Positions 28,788-36,950 of a stretch of 64,000 bases of DNA are shown here, one piece after another. The notes below the pieces were generated by a model. The model was not told the origin of the DNA and searched no databases. It worked only from the letters and a program-made list of their open reading frames with translations. Numbering within the stretch: the first letter of the stretch is position 1; every line of letters starts with the position of its first letter. The stretch is from Sva-07 sp963716235 (GTDB taxonomy: Bacteria; Actinomycetota; Acidimicrobiia; Acidimicrobiales; Ilumatobacteraceae). The stretch lies in contig CAVQTE010000034.1 in assembly GCA_963716235.1 (NCBI GenBank), positions 11,852-75,851 of the forward strand, given 5' to 3'. The translations under genes and the position numbers were made by a program.

Positions 28788-29296
28788 CTTCACCACCCAT
28801 CACCGGTCCGAGCCGACACACCGTGTACACCGGCCGCACCACCAGCTGGCCGATGGTCGCCGCGACGTGCGTCGGCGCGCTCCTCGTCGTGGTCATGGGC
28901 AAGGAATCCGACGGCGCGTGGGGCGACCCCATGTTCGTGGTGCCGCTGATCCTCGTCGCCATCGGCGTGCTCGCCAACGTTCTGACGGCGTCCAGCGTGC
29001 GTGCCACCGCCGGGCCTAACGGCCTCACCATCCACTGGGGGCTAGTCGGATGGCCGCGATGCACCTACCACATCAACGAGATCGACCACGCCGAAGTGAT
29101 CGACCTGCCATGGTGGAGAGTCTCCTACGGATTCTGGTGGACACCCAAGCGAACGAACTGCACCGTCCGCAGCGGATCGACCGTGCGACTCACGCTCCAC
29201 AACCAACGCATCGTCACCATCACGGTGCCCGAACCGGAAGCCGCCGTGGCCGCACTGCGTGACGCATCAGCCGGCGGGCAACCACGACACGCTTGA
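28784..29296 (+). CDS. Membrane protein with PH-like C-terminal region, partner of GntR
   Basis: Function not known. The product is 170 residues from ATG 28784, overlapping the GntR stop. Two hydrophobic segments (SWPMVAATCVGALLVVVMG and PMFVVPLILVAIGVLANVL) are followed by a soluble part with alternating strands (SVRATAGPNGLTIHWGLVGW, INEIDHAEVIDLPWWRVSYG, VRLTLHNQRIVTITVPEP) that resembles bacterial PH-like domains. Co-transcription with a YtrA-like GntR regulator suggests an envelope-stress or compound-responsive membrane factor. Confidence 0.7.
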   Translation: MTSPPITGPSRHTVYTGRTTSWPMVAATCVGALLVVVMGKESDGAWGDPMFVVPLILVAIGVLANVLTASSVRATAGPNGLTIHWGLVGWPRCTYHINEIDHAEVIDLPWWRVSYGFWWTPKRTNCTVRSGSTVRLTLHNQRIVTITVPEPEAAVAALRDASAGGQPRHA

Positions 29297-29587
29297 GGCC
29301 CGCCGGCCCGCCCCAGGTACGGCGCCACCGGTAAGGGCGATCATCCGCTCCCAGCGGCAATTCCCGATCTGCGACTGCGACGACCGGACGCGCCCAAAGA
29401 GCCCCACTCGAACCCCGAGTCAACCGTGATTCCCGGGCACTCGGATAGGGCCGCAGTCAGTCACCTGTCTGGCCAATCTTGGGGTGATTATGCGTCGTGA
29501 ACTGTGCGGTTTCTTGCGCGGACGTTGGCCTCTACCGACAGGCGACCAGGCTCTCCAGACTCGTCGCAGGCAACGGAAGAGGTCTCA

Positions 29588-29785
29588 ATGGCGCATGAGA
29601 AGGCGAGACATGAACAAGCCAACGGCTACACGGCCATGGGTGTCGCCATCGGCGCGGGTGCCGGGTTAACGATCGGCGCTCTGATAGGCGGTTCGGCGAT
29701 CGCAATCGCCATATGCCTAGGGGCGGGCGTCGGTGTGGCGATCGGTGCCGCAATGGACGCGCGAAAGAGCCACCCGACGGTGTAA
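29588..29785 (+). CDS. Small glycine-zipper membrane protein
   Basis: The product is 65 residues from ATG 29588. A charged N-terminus (MAHEKARHEQANGYTAMG) precedes two Gly/Ala-rich hydrophobic stretches (GVAIGAGAGLTIGALIGGS and IAIAICLGAGVGVAIGAAMD) with GxxxG spacing, ending in a short basic tail. This is a glycine-zipper pattern, expected to insert in membranes as a hairpin. Other frames are open here, but this one has the clearest composition. Function unknown; stand-alone gene. Confidence 0.6.
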   Translation: MAHEKARHEQANGYTAMGVAIGAGAGLTIGALIGGSAIAIAICLGAGVGVAIGAAMDARKSHPTV

Positions 29786-29924
29786 GGCAGCATCGCGCTG
29801 CCTGCTCGGCGTGGATCCAGGGATCTGCCCCAACCGCCGGATTGGTGTTGCGATTGCTGGGCACCTCAATGGCGAAATGTGGCGCCAATTCTTTCGGTGC
29901 AGCTGCCTTCTCCACGCTCCGAGG

Positions 29925-30668
29925 TCAGGGCCCGATCGTGCGGGGGTCGAACCCGAACGGCATTTCCAGGCGATGCGCTGCAAGGAGGGCGGTATCGGCG
30001 AGCATGCGTTTCGTCGGGCCGTCGGCCACGACCGTGCCACCGCTGATGATCACCGATCGGGGACAGAGTTCGAGGGCGAACGGTAGATCGTGTGTGATGA
30101 TCAGCTGGGTCAGTGGCAGCGAAGCGAGCAGGTCGGCAAGTTCTCGACGCCCCGCCGGGTCGAGACCGGACGTGGGCTCGTCGAGAACCAGGAGGTCGGG
30201 GCGCATCGCCAAGACTGTGGCGATTGCGACACGCCGCTTCTCGCCGCCGCTGAGGTGGTGTGGTGCCCGCTCGCTCAGTTCTGCGGCGTCCACAGCGGTG
30301 AGCGCCTCGTCGACTCTGCTCAGCTGTTCGTCGACCGCAAGCTTCAGGTTCGCGGGGCCGAACGCCACGTCTTCGCGAACACTGGGCATGAACAACTGGT
30401 CGTCGGCATTCTGGAACACCATGCCGACGCGGCGTCGAATCTCGGCGAGATTCTCCTCGACCAACTCGAGACCGTTCACGGTGATCACACCCTCCTGCAA
30501 CTCGAGCACACCGTTCACGTGGAGCGCAAACGTGGTTTTGCCGGCACCGTTTGGCCCGAGCAGGGCGACTCGTTCGCCGGGGGCAACGTCAAGTGAGAAG
30601 GCGTCGAGCACCCGCTGGCCGCCCGGATAGGAAAAACAGAGTCGATCGACGGTCAGTGCGGATGTCAC
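29925..30668 (-). CDS. cbiO: Ni/Co ECF transporter ATPase (CbiO/NikO)
   Basis: ATP-hydrolysing subunit of an energy-coupling-factor importer. From GTG 30668 the product is 247 residues. Walker A is GPNGAGKTTFALHVNGVLEL, with Q-loop VGMVFQNADDQLF as in ECF ATPases, signature HLSGGEKRRVAIATVLAM, Walker B LLVLDEPTSGLD and switch His in IITHDLPFA. It is the last gene of cbiM-cbiQ-cbiO, 16 bp after cbiQ. Substrate assignment (cobalt or nickel) follows from the M/N subunit, not from this gene. Confidence 0.9.
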   Translation of the reverse strand: MTSALTVDRLCFSYPGGQRVLDAFSLDVAPGERVALLGPNGAGKTTFALHVNGVLELQEGVITVNGLELVEENLAEIRRRVGMVFQNADDQLFMPSVREDVAFGPANLKLAVDEQLSRVDEALTAVDAAELSERAPHHLSGGEKRRVAIATVLAMRPDLLVLDEPTSGLDPAGRRELADLLASLPLTQLIITHDLPFALELCPRSVIISGGTVVADGPTKRMLADTALLAAHRLEMPFGFDPRTIGP

Positions 30669-30684
30669 AAGCTGTGGAGACCGA

Positions 30685-31446
30685 TCAGAGCATTGCGATC
30701 GCAGCGATGGCCGCTGAGATCGACACGAGTGGAACAAGCATGGAGAGCACCCATTCGCCCGACGTGGCGACCCGATGGTCCAGCTGGGGAATGGTGCCGT
30801 TGAAGCCGCGAGCGAGCATGGCTGCGTGCACACGTTCGCCTCGCTCGTAGGACCGCACGAACAGCGCCCCTGCCGCAGATGCGATGGGCTTGGCCTGCCA
30901 GAGCCACCGAGGATCGTGCGCCCGAGCAACCATTGCCGTACGCATCCGGCTCATCTCTTCGATGATCAAATCGAGATACCGGAACATGAACGACAGGATC
31001 GACACGATGACGGGCGGGACTTTGAGCCGCCCGAGGCCGCGGATCACCTCCGGGATCGGGGTGGTCCCGGCCAGAACCAAACTCGCACCGAAGCCGATCA
31101 GCGCCTTCGCAAGAATGTTCCAGGTCGCCCACAACCCGTCGATGGACACCGAGAACCACAGCACGTCGGTCTGCTCCCCGCTGGCGATGAACGGAATGAA
31201 GAAGGCGAACGCGATGAACGGCAGCACGGCCGTCGTCCGGGCGAGCAACTGGCGAACGCCGTATCCGGCAACGGCCAACAGCACGAGCAGCACGGAAGCG
31301 TCGATTGCGAACGCCCAGATCGCCTCTCGCGGCGTGATCGCCACCCCGACGACAAACAGGAACGTGGCTGCGATCTTGACCTCGGGCGCAAGCCGATGGA
31401 GCGGCGAATGGCCGTGGACCAGAAGGTGACGGTGAGCGCCGGCCAC
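30685..31446 (-). CDS. cbiQ: Ni/Co ECF transporter transmembrane subunit (CbiQ/NikQ)
   Basis: Scaffold (T) subunit of the importer. From GTG 31446 the product is 253 residues. It opens HSPLHRLAPEVKIAATFLFV, the CbiQ-type N-terminal motif, has five or six membrane helices, and carries the coupling motifs MARAHDPR-like (MVARAHDPRWLW) and AAMLARGFNG that contact the ATPases. The start lies one base after the cbiM stop, so translation is coupled. Confidence 0.88.
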   Translation of the reverse strand: MAGAHRHLLVHGHSPLHRLAPEVKIAATFLFVVGVAITPREAIWAFAIDASVLLVLLAVAGYGVRQLLARTTAVLPFIAFAFFIPFIASGEQTDVLWFSVSIDGLWATWNILAKALIGFGASLVLAGTTPIPEVIRGLGRLKVPPVIVSILSFMFRYLDLIIEEMSRMRTAMVARAHDPRWLWQAKPIASAAGALFVRSYERGERVHAAMLARGFNGTIPQLDHRVATSGEWVLSMLVPLVSISAAIAAIAML

Positions 31447-31447
31447 C

Positions 31448-32461
31448 TCAGACGCCGGCCGGTTCTCGATCCGGTTCGCTCTCCGATCGGCCCTTCGGGC
31501 GGATCGCCCGGAACAGCCCGTAACCAACCGCGAGCGTGATCAGCGTTCCGGCAACACCGGCAATGGCCAAGCTGAGCATCTCGTTGTCGACACCTTCGGT
31601 CGCGTAGTCAGAGAAGATGCTGTTGTCGAGTGCATGGTCCTGCCCCTGATCGATGAAGCCTTCCTCGATTGCCACCTTCTCGAGGCCGTCAGGATCGTCG
31701 ACAGCGAACTGACTGACGACCACGGCGAACAGCAGCGCCGTCAACACGCCACCGATCACGAAGGTGCGCATCGCGACCGGGGTTCGTTCCGCAAATCGTG
31801 ACTGATCGAGGTCGCGAACGCCGTAGACCAGGTCAGGGCGTGAAGCCAAGACGGCCGCGATCACGAGTGCCGAGATGACCCCTTCGCCGATACCGATCAG
31901 CGCGTGCACGCCGACCATCGCCGTGAACACGGTATCGAATGGGATCGGCGCACTGGCACCGATCAACCACTCGAGCGAGAACGCCATGGCCGCCAGCACG
32001 ACCGACAGTCCTGCTGCGAGACCGGTTGCGCCGACGATGCCCCCTCGATTCACGGGCAGGAACCGCCGGAAGAGCAGGAACAACGCGAAGCCACCGTAAG
32101 CAGGCACGATTGCCATGTTCAACACGTTGTAACCGAGGGCCGACAACCCACCGTCGGCGAACAACAGCGCCTGGACGACGACGACGATCGACACGATCAA
32201 CGATCCGGTGGCGGGCCCAAGCAGGATCGCCGCCAACGCTCCGCCCAGCAGATGGCCAGTGGTACCGGAGGCAACCGGGAAGTTGAACATCTGCGCAGCG
32301 AAGATGAACGCCGCAGCGATACCTGCCAACGGCAGCTGCTTCTCTTTGAGTTCACGCCCGCTCTGGCGTAGCGAAAACGCAAGGATCACGATCGAGATGA
32401 CGGCGGTGCCGATCGCCACGGCGGGTTCGAGGAACCCGTCAGGTGCGTGCATGGCGAGCAT
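31448..32461 (-). CDS. cbiM: Ni/Co ECF transporter substrate-binding subunit, CbiM-CbiN fusion
   Basis: From ATG 32461 (or the ATG three codons on) the product is 337 residues. The N-terminal metal site MHAPDGFLEP corresponds to the conserved MHIPDGF of CbiM/NikM, whose His residues bind Ni or Co. Seven or more hydrophobic helices follow, including VASGTTGHLLGGALAAILLG. The C-terminal 100 residues begin VAMRTFVIGGVLTALLF, contain FAVDDPDGLEKVAIEEGF and end with one helix, matching the PDGLE-type CbiN/NikN part. So M and N are fused, as in many NikMN. First gene of its operon. Confidence 0.9.
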   Translation of the reverse strand: MLAMHAPDGFLEPAVAIGTAVISIVILAFSLRQSGRELKEKQLPLAGIAAAFIFAAQMFNFPVASGTTGHLLGGALAAILLGPATGSLIVSIVVVVQALLFADGGLSALGYNVLNMAIVPAYGGFALFLLFRRFLPVNRGGIVGATGLAAGLSVVLAAMAFSLEWLIGASAPIPFDTVFTAMVGVHALIGIGEGVISALVIAAVLASRPDLVYGVRDLDQSRFAERTPVAMRTFVIGGVLTALLFAVVVSQFAVDDPDGLEKVAIEEGFIDQGQDHALDNSIFSDYATEGVDNEMLSLAIAGVAGTLITLAVGYGLFRAIRPKGRSESEPDREPAGV

Positions 32462-32529
32462 TAGGGACCTCCCGGTTGGCGGATCGCCCGAGTGTAGGAA
32501 AGACCCCCGACTTATTGCAAGCTGCTCGC

Positions 32530-32541
32530 AAGAACGTTCTT
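32530..32541. promoter_or_regulatory. Palindrome upstream of the Ni/Co transporter operon
   Basis: AAGAACGTTCTT is a perfect 12-bp palindrome 69 bp upstream of cbiM (minus strand). Flanking TTGCAAGC and CATGCAA add weaker symmetry. It could be the operator of a metal-responsive repressor; no cobalamin riboswitch was seen between it and cbiM. Tentative. Confidence 0.4.
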
Positions 32542-32659
32542 TACATGCAAACGATGGTCGCGCGACGGTCGATCGACAGGGGTGAAGCGGGTCCGGTGTC
32601 GGCCGGAGCGACGCCAGCGCAAAGCCAGCGAGCACGGTCGGTGAGTCAGAGATCGCGGG

Positions 32660-32968
32660 TCACAGGTCGTTGATCTCGATCCCGGCACGGACTACGAGGA
32701 GCACGCCGATGCACAGAACTGCGAACGCAGCAATCGGCACGGCCAGGGCGGCGACGGCCGCGACCACTACGATGCCGATCCCCGCACCGCCGATAATCCA
32801 GCCCGTCCACGATCGGTTCCGGGGCCGCCCGACACGAAGTCGGGAACCAATCGACGATCGAGGACGACTTTGAGCCGTATGCGGTCTATCGACGGTTCGC
32901 TCTGGGATGCGAACCGCTCGTGAACCACCTCGCCCAGGACCTCCCAATGAAAGGCAACACCGATGCAC
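32660..32968 (-). CDS. Small predicted membrane protein (start uncertain)
   Basis: Not recognised. The C-terminal 50 residues contain two adjacent hydrophobic segments (WIIGGAGIGIVVVAAVAALA and VPIAAFAVLCIGVLLVV) and end RAGIEINDL. The N-terminal part in this frame looks unnatural. In another minus frame, around 32830-32950, FHWEVLGEVVHERFASQS followed by IDRIRLKVVLDRRLVPDF reads like real protein, so the gene may have a frameshift near 32840. Its 5' end overlaps the start of the divergent substrate-binding protein gene. Confidence 0.4.
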   Translation of the reverse strand: MHRCCLSLGGPGRGGSRAVRIPERTVDRPHTAQSRPRSSIGSRLRVGRPRNRSWTGWIIGGAGIGIVVVAAVAALAVPIAAFAVLCIGVLLVVRAGIEINDL

Positions 32969-33799
32969 CAGGTTTCCAGTGGACTTCGACGGCCGAGGCT
33001 TGCCAGAGCTCTGACGATCGTCGCGGTCGCGGGTCTGATCCTCGCCGCGTGTGGTAGTGAGGACGAGGGTTCAGCCGATACGGCCGCTCCCTCGGGATCG
33101 ACGCCCGAGAGCGCAGACGACAACCCGGTCGTGGTCGCCTCGACGAGTTGGGTGGCGGCCATCGCCGTGCTCGCCGGAGCGGACGATGTCACGTTCATTG
33201 CGCCCAACAGCGTGCAACATCCACCGGATTACGAGCCGACCGCTTCGGACCTGGCTGCGGTGTCGGACGCCGACTATGTGGTGATCGCCGGGTTTGAGGG
33301 TTTCGCCGAACAGCTCACCGAGGCGTCGGGTTCTGGCGCCGAGGTCGTGACCATCGTCCCGAGCTACGACCCGGTCACGCTGCAGGCAGAGGTCGACAAG
33401 CTCGCGGCCTTGTGGGGAACCGAGGACGAAGCGGCGAAAAGGATGGCGGAGTATGACACCGGTTATGAGCAAGCTTCTTCCGAATTGCAGACCGTCACAG
33501 GTGAGACCGCCGAGGTCGTGGTCTCCCAGGCATTCACCGTCGAATGGGTAATCTTTGCCGGGTTCGATGTGGCGGGTACATATGGGCCTGCGCCAGCTAC
33601 CGCGACGGAGATCGCCGATCTCGCCGATCTCAGCCCGACCCTGATTTTCGACAACGTGCACATGGGTGGCGGCGCGGAGATCGCCGACGCCGCCGGAGCG
33701 ACCCTTGTACCGCTGGCCAACTTTCCTGGCGACGACCTCGACCTGCTCGCCGTCGTCGACGCCAACGCCGCCGCGATCGCCGGTGCCGTTGGTGCATAG
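32963..33799 (+). CDS. Metal ABC transporter substrate-binding lipoprotein (ZnuA-like)
   Basis: The product is 278 residues from ATG 32963. A lipoprotein signal ends LTIVAVAGLILAACGSEDEG, then an acidic linker. The body reads VVASTSWVAAIAVLAGADDV, PNSVQHPPDYEPTASDLAAV and DYVVIAGFEGFAEQL, as in cluster A-I (Zn/Mn) binding proteins, with potential metal-binding His in VQHPPDY and NVHMGGG. It lacks the His-rich loop of many ZnuA. It heads a set with a PfpI-like gene, an ABC ATPase and an ABC-3 permease, so zinc or manganese uptake is likely. Confidence 0.82.
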   Translation: MHQVSSGLRRPRLARALTIVAVAGLILAACGSEDEGSADTAAPSGSTPESADDNPVVVASTSWVAAIAVLAGADDVTFIAPNSVQHPPDYEPTASDLAAVSDADYVVIAGFEGFAEQLTEASGSGAEVVTIVPSYDPVTLQAEVDKLAALWGTEDEAAKRMAEYDTGYEQASSELQTVTGETAEVVVSQAFTVEWVIFAGFDVAGTYGPAPATATEIADLADLSPTLIFDNVHMGGGAEIADAAGATLVPLANFPGDDLDLLAVVDANAAAIAGAVGA

Positions 33800-33922
33800 C
33801 TTGATGCCTTCGACGCCGCCGCTGTATTAGTTGGCGGCGTCGACGGTGCCCTATTTACTCCTCATGGTCTGCGGAGCTGTCGCCCATCGTCCGAACTACC
33901 GAACTCCAGAGGAGCGATCCAC

Positions 33923-34570
33923 ATGGCCAAGCTGACGGCCCTACTGCTGTTTCCCGGATTCACCGCGCTCGACGCGGTGGGCCCCTATCACGCGCTGGCG
34001 ATGCTCCCTGGCTACGAGTTCCAGTTCGTCGCCGAGAACCCAGGTCCGATGTCCGACGGTGGCCGGCTGACGCTGAATGCGCAGCTGGGCATCGACGATG
34101 TCGATCACGCGGACATCCTGATTGTGCCGGGCGGGCTCGCAGCTATCGCCATGGCTCGTACCGGCCACTCCCTCATCGAATGGATTCGACGGATCCATCC
34201 GACGACTGAATGGACGACCTCGGTATGCACGGGCTCGCTGATGCTCGCAGCGGCCGGTGTCCTCACGGGCCTGCCGGCCACCTCCCATTGGTACTGCCAC
34301 CGCGAGCTCGCCGACTTCGGTGCCATCCCTACCGACGAACGGGTGGTTCGCGCCGGCAAGGTGATCACGGCGGCTGGGGTCTCGGCCGGGATCGACATGT
34401 CGCTCATTCTCACGGAGATTGTCGCGGGAACCGAATGGGCTCAGGGGGTCCAACTCGACATGGAATACGCGCCCGAACCCCCGTTCGACTCGGGCCACCC
34501 CACCTCCGCTCCAGCCGAGGTCACCGAGATGCTCCAGGCCATGTACGACCAGGTCCTGAACGCTTCGTGA
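33923..34570 (+). CDS. DJ-1/PfpI family protein (isonitrile hydratase-like)
   Basis: The product is 215 residues from ATG 33923, behind AGAGGAGCG. The class I glutaminase-like fold is recognised from LLFPGFTALDAVGPYHAL, ADILIVPGGLAA and the nucleophile elbow TTSVCTGSLMLAAAG with C102, followed by ATSHWYCHREL. This combination is that of isonitrile hydratase-like DJ-1 proteins. Its position between the substrate-binding protein and the ATPase, with a 4-bp overlap to the latter, is unusual and suggests a linked role, perhaps on a metal-binding metabolite. That link is inference. Confidence 0.85.
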   Translation: MAKLTALLLFPGFTALDAVGPYHALAMLPGYEFQFVAENPGPMSDGGRLTLNAQLGIDDVDHADILIVPGGLAAIAMARTGHSLIEWIRRIHPTTEWTTSVCTGSLMLAAAGVLTGLPATSHWYCHRELADFGAIPTDERVVRAGKVITAAGVSAGIDMSLILTEIVAGTEWAQGVQLDMEYAPEPPFDSGHPTSAPAEVTEMLQAMYDQVLNAS

Positions 34571-35214
34571 CAGCGCGAACATACGCGGTGTTGGAGTTCG
34601 ACTCGATCGTCGTACGGTACGGCGCGATTCTCGCGGTCGATCGTGCCTCGCTCGACGTCGGCGCAGACGAGTTCGTCGTCGTGACCGGTTCCAACGGTTC
34701 GGGCAAGTCATCGCTTGCAAAGGCGGCACTCGGCCTGGTTCCGACGGTCAGCGGGAGAATCTGTGTAGAGGGTGCCGTCGCCGACTCGAAGAGTTCGTGG
34801 ACGGATCGCCGACGCGCTGTCGCCTATGTTCCACAGCGGACGTCGGTCGGGGCCTTCCCACTGCCTGTCGACGACTTGTTGCACAGCAGTGGTGACCATC
34901 GAGCGGCCGTCGACGCCGCCGACCGGCTTGGCGTCAGCGAACTCCGGTCTCGCGCAGTGTCCTCACTATCGGGTGGTCAACTCCAACGCGTCTACTTGGC
35001 ACGCGCGGTCGGCCAAATCTCCCTGGGTGCCCGTGCGCTGATCGCTGATGAACCTACGAGCGCCCTCGATTTCTCGGGTCAGGAGCAAGTCGGCGACCTG
35101 CTCGCGAGCCTCGGCATCGCGCGGCTCATCATCTCGCACGACTCCTCGATCGTCGCTCGCGCCGACCGGGTGATCGAGATGGCCGGTGGTCGGGTTCGGG
35201 AACGAGAGTCGTGA
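34567..35214 (+). CDS. Metal ABC transporter ATPase (ZnuC-like)
   Basis: The product is 215 residues from GTG 34567, overlapping the PfpI stop (GTGA). Walker A is VTGSNGSGKSSLAKAALGLV, Q-loop VAYVPQRTSVGAFPLPVDD, signature SLSGGQLQRVYLARAV, Walker B ALIADEPTSALD, switch His ISHDSSIVARAD. Q-loop wording fits the Zn/Mn cluster. It is somewhat shorter than typical ZnuC (about 250 residues). It overlaps the permease gene by 4 bp. Confidence 0.87.
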   Translation: MTARTYAVLEFDSIVVRYGAILAVDRASLDVGADEFVVVTGSNGSGKSSLAKAALGLVPTVSGRICVEGAVADSKSSWTDRRRAVAYVPQRTSVGAFPLPVDDLLHSSGDHRAAVDAADRLGVSELRSRAVSSLSGGQLQRVYLARAVGQISLGARALIADEPTSALDFSGQEQVGDLLASLGIARLIISHDSSIVARADRVIEMAGGRVRERES

Positions 35215-36056
35215 TCGAAGCACTGAGCATCACGACGGACCTGCCTCGATTGTTCGAGTTGGTTGCGGTCCGCCGAGCTGCGGCCGGAATCGTCGTAGGC
35301 GGGCTCTTCCTGCCTGTTGTCGGGGTGCTCATCGTCGGGCTCGACATCTTCACGGCACGGTTTGCGGTCATGCATGTCGCGCTGCTCGGCATCGCCGTCG
35401 GACTGTGGATCGGCGTCGATCCGACCGCACTTGCATTGATGTGCTGCGCCGCGACGGGTGCGGCCGTCGCCCCGCTCGCCGATCGACCGGGTGGTCTCTC
35501 AGGGCCAATGGGATTCGTGATGACGTTGTCGATCGCAGCGGCGTTGCTCGTGTTGTCGATCTCGGGCGTCAACGCAAACGGCGCGTTCGGGCTGCTGTGG
35601 GGGTCCATCCTGGCGGTGCGAACCGCCGACCTCGTCCTGCTCGCTGTGCTCATGGTCCTAGTGCTTGGCCTGTGTCTCCGATGGAACCGATCGATCGGAC
35701 TTCTGCTGTTCGACCGCGAGATCGCTGCGTGCTCAGGAGTCCCAGTCAGTGGTTTGACGACGGGTTTGCTGGTCCTGGTCTCGGTGTCGATCGGCGCATC
35801 GGTCCGCCTGACAGGAGCGCTGTTGGTTGACGCGATGACGATCCTGCCTGCGTTGACTGCTCATGCGCTCACGTCTTCACTGCGATTGATGTTCGTCATC
35901 GCGATCGCCGTCGGCGTCATTGGCAACACCGTCGGATTCCTGATCGCTCTCGAACTGGACCTGCCACCCGGGCCCGTGATGGTGCTCGTGTCCGGCATCA
36001 TCACACTCGCCTCGTACGTGAAGAAGGGCACCAACCGGGCGTTCGTTGCTCACTAG
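35211..36056 (+). CDS. Metal ABC transporter permease, ABC-3 family (ZnuB-like)
   Basis: The product is 281 residues from GTG 35211, overlapping the ATPase stop. About eight membrane helices; the ABC-3 features are visible in GLDIFTARFAVMHVALLGIA near the N-terminus, FGLLWGSILAVRTADLVLLA in the middle, and LTGALLVDAMTILPALTAHA, where family members have the conserved Gly/Pro-rich coupling and export segment. With the binding lipoprotein and ATPase it completes a zinc/manganese-type importer carried by the mobile element. Confidence 0.85.
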   Translation: MIEALSITTDLPRLFELVAVRRAAAGIVVGGLFLPVVGVLIVGLDIFTARFAVMHVALLGIAVGLWIGVDPTALALMCCAATGAAVAPLADRPGGLSGPMGFVMTLSIAAALLVLSISGVNANGAFGLLWGSILAVRTADLVLLAVLMVLVLGLCLRWNRSIGLLLFDREIAACSGVPVSGLTTGLLVLVSVSIGASVRLTGALLVDAMTILPALTAHALTSSLRLMFVIAIAVGVIGNTVGFLIALELDLPPGPVMVLVSGIITLASYVKKGTNRAFVAH

Positions 36057-36489
36057 CATCGTCGGAAGAATGCATCTCTCGTTGATGGACTGAGAACATC
36101 ACGACATCCTCCGCGCGTACTCGGTAGTCGAGCGGGACCCCCAACGACGACAGACTCCTACCTCAGCAGTGCCCGACACATCGCTGGTCAACATCAGTGA
36201 AACGCGGTGCCACCATCGCCAGCGTGTGAGCGAGGCACCGATGTATCAGAGATGTGCCGATCCGACGTGCACCGAGCTGTATCGGCCCGTCCAGCGATGA
36301 GGACCACGTCCTGGTAGCGAACGGCCGATACGACGCTCATAGTCACGAGCCGAAAGGCTCCGCGGTGCACTGCGCTTCCGGCGAACTGTGCGGCCTCCGA
36401 GCCTGATCGACCCACCGCATAATCCCTGGTAGATCGCTGGGCGTCAGAAAGATTGCCCGCGGTCGGCCTCTCGATGCCCGTTGAAGGGC
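36057..36489. other. Intergenic region ahead of the mobilization genes, with an inverted repeat
   Basis: No gene seen in about 430 bp. It holds a 9-bp inverted repeat GTATCGGCC (36279-36287) / GGCCGATAC (36323-36331) with a small hairpin GGAC-CAC-GTCC between the arms. Its place before the HTH and relaxase genes makes it a candidate oriT or control region, unproven. Confidence 0.4.
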
Positions 36490-36837
36490 ATGGAGTACGT
36501 CCCAGAGGCTTCCGTCGTGCCGGCGCCCGACTTCTTGTCGGTGCGTGAGGCGGCGCGTGTACTGCGCATCGGCAAGACCTGCGCGTACGAGTTGGCGCAG
36601 CAATTCCTCCACACCGAGGGCGCTGCCGGACTGAAGGTCATTCGTGTCGGTCGCCAGCTGCGTGTGCCGCGCACGGCGCTCGAGGAGATGCTCGGCGGGC
36701 CGATCACCTGGCCACCGTCCGCGACGCCTGATCCCGTCGATCCACCCGACGCTTCCGAGACCGAGGTCGCTGCCCCGATCCGCCCACGGACGCGTCGGAA
36801 CACTCCGGAACAGCCGCAGCGGCTGTTCGCGCTGTAG
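36490..36837 (+). CDS. Excisionase-type helix-turn-helix DNA-binding protein
   Basis: The product is 115 residues from ATG 36490 (a TTG three codons earlier is possible). DFLSVREAARVLRIGKTCAY, then ELAQQFLHTE and KVIRVGRQLRVPRTALEEML, is the MerR-like winged HTH found in excisionase-family proteins (helix_turn_helix_17). The C-terminal 40 residues are Pro/Arg-rich and probably disordered. It may direct excision of the element or regulate the relaxase gene 114 bp downstream. Confidence 0.85.
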   Translation: MEYVPEASVVPAPDFLSVREAARVLRIGKTCAYELAQQFLHTEGAAGLKVIRVGRQLRVPRTALEEMLGGPITWPPSATPDPVDPPDASETEVAAPIRPRTRRNTPEQPQRLFAL

Positions 36838-36950
36838 GTCGCCATGTCGCGTTCATCGATCGTCGCCGTGGCCAACGCAGGAAGGACAGACGAGTGCACA
36901 GACGCGCGAGGGAGTGGTCGAGGGAGCCATCCGGTGTGGGGTGTGCGGCC

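Noticed and set aside
32462..32660. Cobalamin riboswitch before the Ni/Co importer
   Set aside because: No conserved B12-box-like or multi-stem pattern was recognised by eye; a covariance search is still needed.
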